Source: a bacterium (GTDB lineage Bacteria; Orphanbacterota; Orphanbacteria; Orphanbacterales; Orphanbacteraceae). Taken from it: 21,058 nucleotides of DNA. The notes under the pieces were generated by a model. The model did not search any database and had not been told where the DNA came from. It saw only the letters and a list, made by a program, of their open reading frames with translations. A program made the position numbers and the translations under genes. Shown here piece after piece: positions 14,002 through 21,058 of this stretch (positions are counted from its first letter, which is position 1; each line of letters starts with the position of its first letter). The DNA is taken from NCBI GenBank assembly GCA_025782575.1, contig JALGYY010000020.1, positions 1 through 21,058 of the forward strand. The letters are read 5' to 3'.

Positions 14002-15423
14002 GTGTTGTTCAACTCGCTTGAATTCGTCGGATTCTTCATCCTCGTCTATTTTCTCTACCGCCTTCTGAATCACAGGTGGCAGAACCGTATGCTCCTCCTG
14101 GCGAGCTATTGGTTCTATGGGAGCTGGAACTGGAAATTCCTCTCGCTCATCATTATCAGCACCATTGTTGACTTCTTCTGCGGCCGCGGGATACACGGAA
14201 CGGAAGATCCCAAACGCAGAAAGCTACTGATGTCGCTCAGCGTGACGGCCAACCTGGGTATGCTCGGTATTTTCAAGTACTTCAATTTCTTTTCGGACAA
14301 CTTCGAAACTCTTGCCGCCTCGTTCGGCTGGCGCGTGGATGACGTTACACTCAATGTTGTTCTCCCCGTTGGGATCTCCTTCTACACGTTCCAAACTTTG
14401 AGCTACACAATCGACATTTTCCGCCGGAAGCTGCAGCCGGAAAGGAATTTTATCAACTTCGCACTTTTTGTCGCCTTCTTTCCCCAACTCGTGGCCGGTC
14501 CGATCGAGAGGGCGAGTCGCCTGCTCCCGCAGGTCCGCGCGCCCCGCCGAATCACAGGGGAAGGAATCCGACAGGGGCTGTGGCTCATCTGCTGGGGGTA
14601 CTTCCTCAAAGTTCTCGTGGCCGACAATCTGGGCAAGGTCGTCGAAAGGGTTTTCGCCACGGAGGGCCTATCGAGCGGCGCCGAGGCGCTTCTGGGGGTT
14701 TACGCTTTCGCGTTCCAGGTATTCGGGGACTTCGCCGGCTACTCAAATATTGCCATCGGTGTTGCGAGCCTGATGGGCTTCAATCTCACGACCAACTTCC
14801 TCTTTCCCTATTTAATCACGAAGCCGAGTGAATTCTGGAAAAACTGGCATCTCAGTCTCTCCAGTTGGCTGAGAGACTATCTGTACATCTCTCTCGGCGG
14901 AAGCCGGGGGGGAAAGTGGCGCACCTACCGCAATCTTTTCCTGACCATGTTGCTGGGGGGATTGTGGCATGGTGCGGATTGGAACTCCGTCGCGTGGGGC
15001 GCTTATTGCGGGGCAATCCTGGTTGTGGAGCGTGTGCTCCACGCGGGGCTGCCTCGATTTCCCCTCACGGGGATCGCGGCGAGGATATGGTTCGGAATCC
15101 GCGTGGTTTTTATGTTCCACGTGACCTGTCTGGGTTATCTGATTTTCCGTTCTCAATCGCTCGGCCAGGCCTGGCACATGCTGGGAAGAATCCTGTTTCA
15201 CTTGGCCGCGCCGTCCGACGCCTGGGCCTACTACCTGGGACAAATAATCTTTCACTCTTGGCTTGTCCTGATGGTCCAATTATTTCAAGCACGTTCCGGA
15301 GACGTTCGAACTGTCGGCGCGATTCCCGCGCCCCTCCGGTTTCCCCTACTGGTAGTCGTCATTTACTTGATGGTGATATGGGGTGAATATGGCGCTCATG
15401 AGTTTTTCTATTTTCAGTTTTAA
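14002..15423 (+). CDS. MBOAT family O-acyltransferase (AlgI-like)
   Basis: This 473-residue polytopic membrane protein belongs to the membrane-bound O-acyltransferase family, AlgI/DltB type, which moves acyl groups across the membrane for attachment to an extracytoplasmic polymer. It begins MLFNSLEFVGFF, a standard AlgI opening, here with a GTG start. The conserved segment PSEFWKNWHLSLSSWLRDYLY is followed by ISLGGSRGGKWRTYRN. The invariant histidine lies in LLGGLWHGADWNS (His323). About ten hydrophobic helices are visible and the length is normal for AlgI. Its 3' end overlaps the next gene by 41 bases, so the two are almost certainly co-translated. With the SGNH partner it should acetylate or acylate an exopolysaccharide or other surface polymer. 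No polymer synthase is nearby, so the target is unknown. Confidence 0.93.
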   Translation: MLFNSLEFVGFFILVYFLYRLLNHRWQNRMLLLASYWFYGSWNWKFLSLIIISTIVDFFCGRGIHGTEDPKRRKLLMSLSVTANLGMLGIFKYFNFFSDNFETLAASFGWRVDDVTLNVVLPVGISFYTFQTLSYTIDIFRRKLQPERNFINFALFVAFFPQLVAGPIERASRLLPQVRAPRRITGEGIRQGLWLICWGYFLKVLVADNLGKVVERVFATEGLSSGAEALLGVYAFAFQVFGDFAGYSNIAIGVASLMGFNLTTNFLFPYLITKPSEFWKNWHLSLSSWLRDYLYISLGGSRGGKWRTYRNLFLTMLLGGLWHGADWNSVAWGAYCGAILVVERVLHAGLPRFPLTGIAARIWFGIRVVFMFHVTCLGYLIFRSQSLGQAWHMLGRILFHLAAPSDAWAYYLGQIIFHSWLVLMVQLFQARSGDVRTVGAIPAPLRFPLLVVVIYLMVIWGEYGAHEFFYFQF

Positions 15424-16519
15424 CGGTTCTCTGCTGGGAAAACTGGTGACCCGGCTTGGCAATGTGAGCGATGGATGTTGGATCCGGCTGTGTCTCACCT
15501 TGCTCGGGCTTCTTCTGGGGTGGTGGATCGTCCGGAAGCTCCGGGGGAATATCCGAACGATTGGGGTCGCCTTTATGATCGTGATGACTCTCCGAGTTGC
15601 CCTCCTCGGCAATCCCATCAGCTGGATGGTCTACCGGACACTTCTCTCAACCGATGATGTGGGGTGGCGCCAGAACTCCGTCATAGCCTACGGGATCGCC
15701 AAAGATGCTAAACACCGCACGGGATTCAGAAACCTCGCCGTAGGGTCGAGCCAGGTGGAAGCCCTGTTCGGGCGATATGCCCGTAAGCATCGCGACATGG
15801 GCATGTTCAGCATGCCCGGTTTGGGGCCGATCGACTATCTATTATATAAGGACCATATAGCGGCCCGTGAACCGGATCGTATCCTTCTCTATCTTTCCGA
15901 ATCCGATCTCGCCCGCCGCCCGGCATTTTCAGCGGCCAAGCTTGGTCCGCCTCAGCGGGGTTACTGGGTGACGCTCTTTCGGGAGCTCGGATATAGGGCG
16001 TTCTGGAAAGATGCCGGCGGCATCCTCGCCGAGATATTCGTGGCGGAGGTGTTGCCGGAGTATAAATACTCCTTCGTCTTTAGAGGCCTTTGGGACAAAG
16101 CGATCGGCGCCCGAAAAGCCCTGGGCAAAGTGGAGGTGACCAATATCCCCGATGACAAACTGTTAGAGATCCATCTGAAGAGGCTCGCCACAACCCTCGC
16201 CGAAGAGAACATCGAGGGCCAGGTTGCCGTGGTTCGGACATTCATCCGATTTTGTGAAGAGAAGGGTATTTCCGTTGTTCTATTGGAAGGAGAATACAAT
16301 CCCCTGGCATTGTCGGAGGAGAATCTGAGGCTCAACCGGATCACCCGGGCGCGCCTGGAGGGTCTGGCCGATCAATGTCCCCATGTCACTTTCTTCCCCA
16401 GGAATACTTTCGCCCGGTTCGGGACAAGCGATTTCCGGGATGGATATCACCTGGAAAAGGATGCCGGGTACGCCTATGTGGAGCGACTTGTAGCCCACCT
16501 CGACCCGGCCGGTTCCTAA
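15383..16519 (+). CDS. SGNH-hydrolase-like acyltransferase partner (AlgX/AlgJ/DltD-like)
   Basis: This 378-residue protein has one or two N-terminal hydrophobic segments (about 34-50 and 60-78), which anchor it and place the rest in the periplasm. The SGNH-type catalytic pieces are visible: block I NLAVGSSQVEAL (serine in Gly121-Ser-Ser) and block V DGYHLEKDAGYAYVERLV (Asp353, His356). FSMPGLGPIDYLLY, the blocks between and the length suit the DltD/AlgX/AlgJ group that hands acyl groups from MBOAT proteins to polymers. The GTG at 15383 lies inside the acyltransferase gene; ATG 15389 and ATG 15398 are close alternatives, with GGGGTG just upstream of 15389. The overlap implies a two-gene operon. 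It ends 78 bases before the IS3 remnant. The acceptor is unknown. Confidence 0.82.
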   Translation: MNMALMSFSIFSFNGSLLGKLVTRLGNVSDGCWIRLCLTLLGLLLGWWIVRKLRGNIRTIGVAFMIVMTLRVALLGNPISWMVYRTLLSTDDVGWRQNSVIAYGIAKDAKHRTGFRNLAVGSSQVEALFGRYARKHRDMGMFSMPGLGPIDYLLYKDHIAAREPDRILLYLSESDLARRPAFSAAKLGPPQRGYWVTLFRELGYRAFWKDAGGILAEIFVAEVLPEYKYSFVFRGLWDKAIGARKALGKVEVTNIPDDKLLEIHLKRLATTLAEENIEGQVAVVRTFIRFCEEKGISVVLLEGEYNPLALSEENLRLNRITRARLEGLADQCPHVTFFPRNTFARFGTSDFRDGYHLEKDAGYAYVERLVAHLDPAGS

Positions 16520-16596
16520 AACTGAACCGTACCGGGTTTACCGGAAACACTTATCTGTGGGGGGCCGTGCGCTGGCTCGTGTGTAGCGTCATAGAT

Positions 16597-17040
16597 TGAC
16601 CTGCCCCCCATTACTGTACCACTTCCTGAGTTAGTTTTTTCTGTCCTCCCACTTTGCTAGAAGTGATCTTCCTGACAGCTGGATCGATCGCTTCCGGTGC
16701 CGGTGGTCTGTACCCCAGGGCACTATGCGGCCTGACGTGATTGTATAAACTTCTCCATCTTTCGATTAACACCTGGGCCTCGATCAGCGAGTAGAAGATC
16801 TCCCGGTTCAAGAGCTCGTCTCTGAGCCTTCCGTTGAATGATTCCACATAACCGTTTTCCCAAGGGCTCCCAGGCTCAATAAACAGCGTGTTCACCTGCA
16901 CCCGTGAGAGCCACTTTCGCACCCGCTTTGCCGTGAACTCCGGTCCGTTGTCTGACCGGATGTATCGCGGTGTTCCCCGATGCACGAAGAGATCCGCAAG
17001 CCGGGCAAGCACCAGAACCCTCGTGCACCCCCACGTGCCC
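16597..17040 (-). mobile_element. Truncated IS3-family insertion sequence
   Basis: One terminus is preserved: TGACCTGCCCCCCATTA at 16597-16613, an IS3-family-like inverted-repeat sequence, sits against the stop of the transposase. The other end is missing. Homology stops near 17030-17040, and the 53-bp repeat array begins at 17053. Neither orfA nor the first half of orfB remains, so it cannot move on its own. Confidence 0.75.
16611..17036 (-). pseudogene. IS3-family transposase OrfB, C-terminal part
   Basis: About 140 residues of the DDE integrase core remain. [22 protein letters not shown] carries the second catalytic Asp, and [20 protein letters not shown] carries the catalytic Glu. The family tail [19 protein letters not shown] follows. 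The N-terminal HTH_21 region and first catalytic Asp are gone, so the protein is inactive. The frame continues about a dozen codons into repeat-derived sequence before running out. Confidence 0.9.
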
Positions 17041-17052
17041 ACCTGCCCTCGC

Positions 17053-17190
17053 GCGCAGGACTCACGCACGTGGCGGGTGGATGGCCGTGCGTCACCTGGC
17101 TGCGTGCGCAGGACTCACGCACGTGGCGGGAGGATGGCCGTCGGTCACCTGGCCGCGCGCGCAGGACTCACGCACGTGGCGGGAGGAATG
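17053..17190 (+). repeat. 53-bp tandem repeat array, locus 3 (best copy)
   Basis: Units start at 17053, 17106 and 17159, exactly 53 bases apart; the third breaks off after GGGAGGA. Each full unit has GCGCAGGACTCACGCACGTG, GGATGGCCGT and GTCACCTGGC. CGTGCG at 17103-17108 pairs with CGCACG at 17118-17123, forming a hairpin across the unit boundary, and a CACGTG palindrome lies in each unit. The period is not divisible by three, which argues against coding. Confidence 0.9.
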
Positions 17191-17227
17191 TGGGTTTTTG
17201 TCCATTGCCGGGGGCCTGTTTGTAGAG

Positions 17228-17291
17228 ATAGCGGGAGCACAAGTCGTGACTATACAACTCGATCGAATTTTCGGACACTACGGGCTCCTGA
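17228..17291 (+). repeat. Copy 2 of the ~67-bp dispersed repeat
   Basis: Same-orientation match to 2761-2828, including the exact core TCGATCGAATTTTCGGACAC. It lies between the 53-bp array and the 3' end of the SagB-type gene. This makes a stack of three mobile-type sequences (IS3 remnant, array, IS-end-like repeat) within 700 bases. Confidence 0.6.
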
Positions 17292-18941
17292 TCAGGTATT
17301 CATAAGCCCGGGAGACTTCAGATGAGTGTAGGGCGGCCAGGTTTGAAGCCGAGTATCTTCAACAGCTCCTCCCATCGTGAAATGATAAAGGCTTTGGAAG
17401 GTGATATCGTTCAGTCTGAGAATTCTATGCACCTCATTATCAAAGAAACAGCCGATCCCTGTTGATCGGATTCCATGAGCCTCCGCTTCAAGATAAAGAA
17501 CTTGTCCAACGATTCCTGTTTCCCAGAAAAGATGCCGGTAAGAGTATGCCCCTTCTTCTACAACAGGGAGGAACTTGGTGATCATTCCGAGCGAAAAGCA
17601 ACTGTCTCCCGCAATCGATTGGCGGCAGCTCACGAGTGACGCTTCCTCTTCCATGTTACCCTCGATCAGCTGATAAAGAGGAAACTCGTTCTCGACCTGT
17701 TTCCAAAGAAATCCTTCCCGGGTAAGAGACCGAATCTGCCCCTCGTCCTCTGGGTTTCGAATGAAGAAATACAGTCCCGATTCTAATCCGGTGACACGGT
17801 GCACAAAGAGGAGGAAATGTACATGAGGTTCTCCAAGATCAAGATCAAAAGGCGGTACAATTCGGGGAAGGGTTCGATCCAGGATCGATAGAAACTGATC
17901 CTTGGAGATAGATGTCGCACCATCAAAACTGACGGCACTTCGTCTTTGACGGATCACCTTCGCCGCTTGAATCTCAATAGACATTGATTTCAGGAAAGGC
18001 TCTTCGTGAACAGGAGTTTTCCTGCGAATCGTTGTTGGTTTGCCGCTGGCTTCAGCGACTTCATCAATGATTTTCCAGTGGACATGTTCAGGGCTAAGAC
18101 GGTTCGGATGCCCTTGAAACTCCAAGGAGTCAAAGGTGCGGACGAGTTCCTCTGGTAGATCCCTCGGAATCTCTCCATGTTGAGCCGGGGACACCCAGCA
18201 AAGAGCTTCGGGCTGCTCTTCTTCGAGCGGCGCCCATTTCATCCGATCAAATCCTAGGATCCTTCGTACCGCCGCATCCGAAACCGTATGGAGGTACGTC
18301 ACCTTCCAACCCAAGAGTGCAGCTGAAAGACTTAAAGCCGCGAGGGCATGTCCGGTATCATGTTGACAATACCGGAAGGCCCTTTCTCCATACTTCCACG
18401 CTTCTCTCCAAAAGATACTCGTGAGAGCGATCAAGAAACCCCGACTTCCGAAATAGCCTTCCATTTGTTTCCAAACTGGGTGAGCAATCGCAGCCCTCGG
18501 TTCCAGGGCGTGGAAATACGAGTTGTAATGAAATACCCCGGCGGATTCCCTTTCAAGAGGAGGGAGCAAGAGATGGGCTTCCGTCGGATGGAGGTTTCCA
18601 CTTGACGGGTTCATTCTAAGGACCCAAGAACCGCCCGGAGTCGACTTCCATGCTGAAAGGCCCAAGGAGAGCTCGAGAAATGCTGCGACGTTCTCAAGCG
18701 TAACCGGCTTGACAGGGTGTCCTTTCCGATCATAGAGGGCTTCGTAGGAGGCGGTGGAATCGTATTCAACAAAAGGCAGGCGGATGTGGTTTGTCCCCTC
18801 ATACGATCGAAACGGATTGGGCTGGGTAGCCCACTCCATGTAGCCTGGCGCCCGAGCATAGTGATCAAGATGATGTTTGGTCGCCAAGTGATAGGCAATG
18901 ACCTTTTGGACACGGCTGCATTCAGGTTTATAGGGTTGCAT
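17292..18941 (-). CDS. Double SagB-type nitroreductase (FMN-dependent dehydrogenase)
   Basis: This 549-residue protein holds two tandem nitroreductase-fold domains of the SagB/ThcOx dehydrogenase type. Family members bind FMN and some oxidise azoline rings in ribosomal peptide toxins. After a start region typical of the group (YHLATKHHLDHYARAP, WATQPNPFRSYEG), domain 1 (about 80-260) shows NPSSGNLHPTEAHLLL and HDTGHALAALSLSAALLGW. Domain 2 (about 335-540) shows IRQRRSAVSFDGATSIS and ETGIVGQVLYLEAEAHGIRS then GIGCFFDN. Length fits the two-domain class. I chose ATG 18941; an in-frame TTG at 19004 would add 21 residues and lacks a clear ribosome site. No azole-peptide precursor, cyclodehydratase or exporter is nearby, so a link to peptide maturation is unsupported. 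HspQ lies just upstream on the same strand. Confidence 0.88.
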   Translation of the reverse strand: MQPYKPECSRVQKVIAYHLATKHHLDHYARAPGYMEWATQPNPFRSYEGTNHIRLPFVEYDSTASYEALYDRKGHPVKPVTLENVAAFLELSLGLSAWKSTPGGSWVLRMNPSSGNLHPTEAHLLLPPLERESAGVFHYNSYFHALEPRAAIAHPVWKQMEGYFGSRGFLIALTSIFWREAWKYGERAFRYCQHDTGHALAALSLSAALLGWKVTYLHTVSDAAVRRILGFDRMKWAPLEEEQPEALCWVSPAQHGEIPRDLPEELVRTFDSLEFQGHPNRLSPEHVHWKIIDEVAEASGKPTTIRRKTPVHEEPFLKSMSIEIQAAKVIRQRRSAVSFDGATSISKDQFLSILDRTLPRIVPPFDLDLGEPHVHFLLFVHRVTGLESGLYFFIRNPEDEGQIRSLTREGFLWKQVENEFPLYQLIEGNMEEEASLVSCRQSIAGDSCFSLGMITKFLPVVEEGAYSYRHLFWETGIVGQVLYLEAEAHGIRSTGIGCFFDNEVHRILRLNDITFQSLYHFTMGGAVEDTRLQTWPPYTHLKSPGLMNT

Positions 18942-19057
18942 GATTAGCCATCTATAGGGAGTGACGTCCCGTTTCCGCTCGGATAGAGTTCTTTGTATGG
19001 ACAAGGGGCTCGGAAAATCTGTCGGTAGCTCGTATCAGGCATGCTACTATCCCAGTC

Positions 19058-19381
19058 TTAATGTAGTATCCGTCGATACTCACCATTTTCAATGGAAGAG
19101 AATACCTTAGCTATGATCGGGTTATTAATCAGAGTCTTCTCCATGTCTTCTCCGAGATGCCGCTCCGCCACATAGGTCGTACTCGCCGAGTTATGAACCA
19201 TAACGTGATACCAAGGTTGATCCCTAGGGGGTCTTGACTTTGCCACCTGCTCATACCACGCATCCGTTCCTTTGAAAATCGCATCGACCTGAAAGATGAC
19301 GCCCCTATAGTCGAATTTCTTGTGATGGATCAATTGTCCGACCCTGAACTTAGGAAAATTCTCGATTACATTCTTTATCAT
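19058..19381 (-). CDS. HspQ/YccV-like heat-shock protein
   Basis: This 107-residue cytoplasmic protein matches the HspQ (YccV, hemimethylated-DNA-binding-type) family: PKFRVGQLIHHKKFDYRGVI, then VDAIFKGTDAWYEQV, DQPWYHVMVHNSASTTYVAE and ENGEYRRILH. In enterobacteria HspQ acts as an adaptor or specificity factor for Lon protease and influences DnaA stability. The length is the family norm when started at ATG 19381; an in-frame ATG at 19408 would add nine residues. It lies upstream of and on the same strand as the SagB-type gene, with a gap of about 115 bases, so co-transcription is possible but not shown. Confidence 0.88.
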   Translation of the reverse strand: MIKNVIENFPKFRVGQLIHHKKFDYRGVIFQVDAIFKGTDAWYEQVAKSRPPRDQPWYHVMVHNSASTTYVAERHLGEDMEKTLINNPIIAKVFSSIENGEYRRILH

Positions 19382-19709
19382 GCTCAGTCCTAGGAACAAG
19401 AAGCACATCCACTGACATACCCGATGATGCTGATCGCTATTATAACATCCGCGAGGTCAAAATACTCAGCCGCGAAGCAACTATCCAGCGATGTTGGCAA
19501 TCGGTGTCAGCCCCCACCGTTTTCCGCGGATCGGGTGGATCTCTTTCTACCATACTTGCCTGCCATGGAGACGACTGCGCACGACTACTGTGCCCATTGT
19601 GGACAAGAAAACGTCGATCACGTCGACATTGGAGTAGGCGCGGAACAAGAGTACACTGAGGAATTGTCACGTATGCTGTCGTCCGAATGTGCTTGCGTAG
19701 GGGGACCTG
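19382..19709. other. Divergent intergenic region, no gene recognised
   Basis: This 328-bp gap separates the minus-strand HspQ gene from the plus-strand secreted hypothetical gene. Open frames on both strands cross it, but none shows a family motif or plausible ribosome site. One plus-strand frame contains DYCAHCGQENVDHVD, a CxxC-like stretch near 19588-19632. It runs into the next gene out of frame and I do not call it. Promoters for both flanking genes should be here; none is clear. Confidence 0.4.
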
Positions 19710-20150
19710 GTGCGAAATCTGATCGCCGTCTTTGTTGTGAGCTGTTTCCTCGCTCCTGCATGTGCCGTCGATGGAGAAGCGACGCTCGAGGAATGGATCG
19801 ATGGAGGCTACCGACCGCGCGTGGTAAGTGCCTACGAAATCACCGGAAAACGCGACGGTGCGACCACGGGTGCAGTAGCAACAATGATACTCGAAAACGG
19901 TGACCGACTGAGGCTGGAGATCGAGGTCGCTTACAATCCTGTGCCCGTTCTGCGCTCGGGCCGCTGGAATCTCGAGGGAAGCCGAATCGACGCAGGCGAA
20001 GTAAGGGCAGAATCGGTGGAATTCTTGGGCGGGCAGGGAGAAGGAGCCAGCATAGGCGGGCGTTATCGCTTGAACGAAAACGACCTTCCCCGATTTCGTG
20101 TGGATTTGCCGCTAAGAACGATTAGTCAAAGAGGCTGGACCATCGAATAG
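19710..20150 (+). CDS. Small secreted hypothetical protein
   Basis: This 146-residue protein begins at GTG 19710 with AGGGGGA about five bases upstream. Residues 1-19 (MRNLIAVFVVSCFLAPACA) form a clear signal peptide. A lipobox is not convincing, because the cysteine at 18 is followed by Ala rather than sitting in an LxGC context. The mature part is mixed alpha/beta and acidic, with alternating polar and hydrophobic stretches (ATMILENGDRLRLEIEVAY, GGRYRLNENDLPRFRVDL) suggesting a small beta-sandwich or barrel. I do not recognise a family. It stands alone, followed 36 bases later by an M1 repeat. Confidence 0.65.
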   Translation: MRNLIAVFVVSCFLAPACAVDGEATLEEWIDGGYRPRVVSAYEITGKRDGATTGAVATMILENGDRLRLEIEVAYNPVPVLRSGRWNLEGSRIDAGEVRAESVEFLGGQGEGASIGGRYRLNENDLPRFRVDLPLRTISQRGWTIE

Positions 20151-20592
20151 GCGTGCCGAAGCGGGAGCCAGGCTGTCTCTCCCAACAACTCGTCCGCGTT
20201 GGCCCACTCGACCTTATGGCGGTCGTGTCCCAGGGAAACAGTTTCTCGAAATCTGGCAGATGGGGAGATCCTGTTTCCGCCCGAGACCCTGAGACCCCTG
20301 TCCTTCCATGAGAAGGTCGAATACGTCAAGGCCAACTTGGTGGCCGGATCCTTACAAGCAATTCGTAGCGCCATCCTTCCATACGCACTCATGTGAGCCA
20401 GTATATTGGGGCTCGGTGCAATTTGTGGTCCGGCGCGCCCGAGGTGCTGCCATCTCCAAAGCGGTTTCCCAAAGCAATTTGGGCCAAGGGACAGGTCGCA
20501 GTCACCTGGACACGGCGTACGAACATTGCTTGTTGTAGGGATCTGTCGATAGTCTTTCTAGACTCCCTCGCGTCAGTTGCCTCCTATACGGA
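20151..20592. other. Intergenic region with rearranged modules
   Basis: No gene is supported here. Its first half is the M1-M3-inverted M2 cluster at 20187-20337. The remainder (20340-20592) holds no recognised motif or domain and leads into the 3' end of the IS110-type remnant, so part of it may be that element's end. Confidence 0.45.
20187..20337. repeat. M1, M3 and inverted M2 modules
   Basis: M1 (AACTCGTCCGCGTTGGCCC) lies at 20187-20205. M3 (GCAGATGGGGAGATCCTG, then CGCCCGAGACCC) lies at about 20256-20296 and matches about 4505-4545. M2 in reverse orientation (TCCTTCCATGAGAAGGTCGA and on) lies at 20299-20337 and matches 1697-1733. In the 1679 copy M2 follows M1 directly in the forward sense, so here it has been inverted and separated. 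Confidence 0.7.
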
Positions 20593-21058
20593 TCATGTCG
20601 CCGGGTTTAGTTGTGTCTTGAGTTCCCCCGCCGGCTCATAGACCTCACCGGTTACCCACAACCTGTGCAGCAGAATTGCAAGTTTCCTGGCCACCGCAAC
20701 TACAGCGCGTTTTTTCCTCGCGCTCCGCCTCTCTCGGCAAGTGCCAGCCCCCAGTGTCGAAGCGCAGTATCCGGTCCGAACGGTCCCAGCAGATATTGGG
20801 CGCTTTGTACGAGCAGACGTCGCAAGTCTCCATCGCCCGCTTTCGTGATCCGGAGCTGGGGATCCTGGCTCCCCGATTGACTTCGTCGGGGTGTCAAGCC
20901 GATGTAAGCTGCCACGTTTCGACTCTTCCGAAATCGGGAAGGGCCCCCCACAGATCCGGACATGCGCAATTAACGCATCCGGCTCTTCGAAGTCACGGTT
21001 TCGCTGCGTTCCGGAACACCGAATGGACAACGACCGCCGCCGGCAGAGGGTAGCGGGC
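20593..21058 (-). pseudogene. IS110-family transposase remnant with two frame changes
   Basis: The C-terminal Transposase_20 domain of IS110/IS116/IS902 elements is recognisable in pieces. DALIAHVRICGGP is in one frame. SRFRKSRNVAAYIGLTPRR, QLRITKAGDGDLRRLLVQSA and YLLGPFGPDTALRHWGL are in a second. KKRAVVAVARKLAILLHRLW then VTGEVYEP returns to the first. The two shifts coincide with a G6 run near 20955 and an A6 run at 20710-20715 (minus strand) and cancel each other. The N-terminal DEDD catalytic domain lies beyond the window edge or is lost. Both shifts in homopolymers suggest decay or sequencing/assembly error. The second run forms AAAAAAC, phased like a -1 slippery site. Confidence 0.85.

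Noticed and set aside
14812-15279. 155-codon minus-strand frame
   Set aside because: Antisense shadow of the MBOAT gene, without any motif of its own.
17053-17190. CRISPR array
   Set aside because: Units are directly abutting with a constant 53-base period and have no unique spacers; no cas gene is present.
19424-19903. 159-codon plus-strand frame with CxxC-like DYCAHCGQ
   Set aside because: No family match, weak start, and it overlaps the better supported secreted gene at 19710 out of frame.

Overview
The window looks like a chromosomal stretch from a moderately GC-rich, non-model Gram-negative-type bacterium. The clues are a secreted protein ending in a FlgD-Ig-like/T9SS-like C-terminal domain, two Hanks-type Ser/Thr kinases with sensor domains, a FapA/DUF342 protein without flagellar genes, a multihaem cytochrome c and an MBOAT/SGNH acylation pair. 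This mix fits FCB-related lineages such as Eisenbacteria, Krumholzibacteriota or Latescibacterota, or possibly Acidobacteria. The taxonomic guess is inference only; no rRNA or marker gene is present.

Layout: 1-540 holds no confident gene, only a degenerate repeat and a possible gene end. 549-1679 (+) is an N5-(carboxyethyl)ornithine synthase/alanine-dehydrogenase-like enzyme. 1793-2413 (-) is a DEDDy 3'-5' exonuclease of the RNase D type. 2965-4323 (+) is a FapA/DUF342 protein. 4781-5890 (-) is a multihaem cytochrome c that has lost its 5' end. 6296-9088 (+) is a kinase with a membrane segment and a beta-propeller. 9332-11578 (-) is a convergent kinase fused to TPRs and a thioredoxin-like domain. 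11746-11805 (+) is a 19-codon aromatic mini-ORF with a near-ideal ribosome site and a hairpin behind it. 12266-13435 (-) is the secreted FlgD-Ig-like protein. 13850-16519 (+) is an esterase N-terminal remnant followed by MBOAT and SGNH genes. 16597-17040 is a truncated IS3-family element. 17292-18941 (-) is a double SagB-type nitroreductase and 19058-19381 (-) is HspQ. 19710-20150 (+) is a small secreted hypothetical protein. 20593 to the window end (-) is a frameshifted IS110-type transposase remnant.

The genes do not form one pathway. Only MBOAT-SGNH, and perhaps HspQ-SagB, look co-transcribed. The notable part is between the genes. One dispersed family is a 53-bp tandem repeat at three loci, two of them abutting truncated genes. 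A second set is a mosaic of short modules shuffled among at least six intergenic regions: a post-gene element, a terminator-like hairpin, a ~100-bp block and a ribosome-site module. A third is a ~67-bp sequence present at 2.8 and 17.2 kb that may be a mobile-element end. Together these suggest a genome shaped by small non-autonomous repeats that recombine at gene edges.
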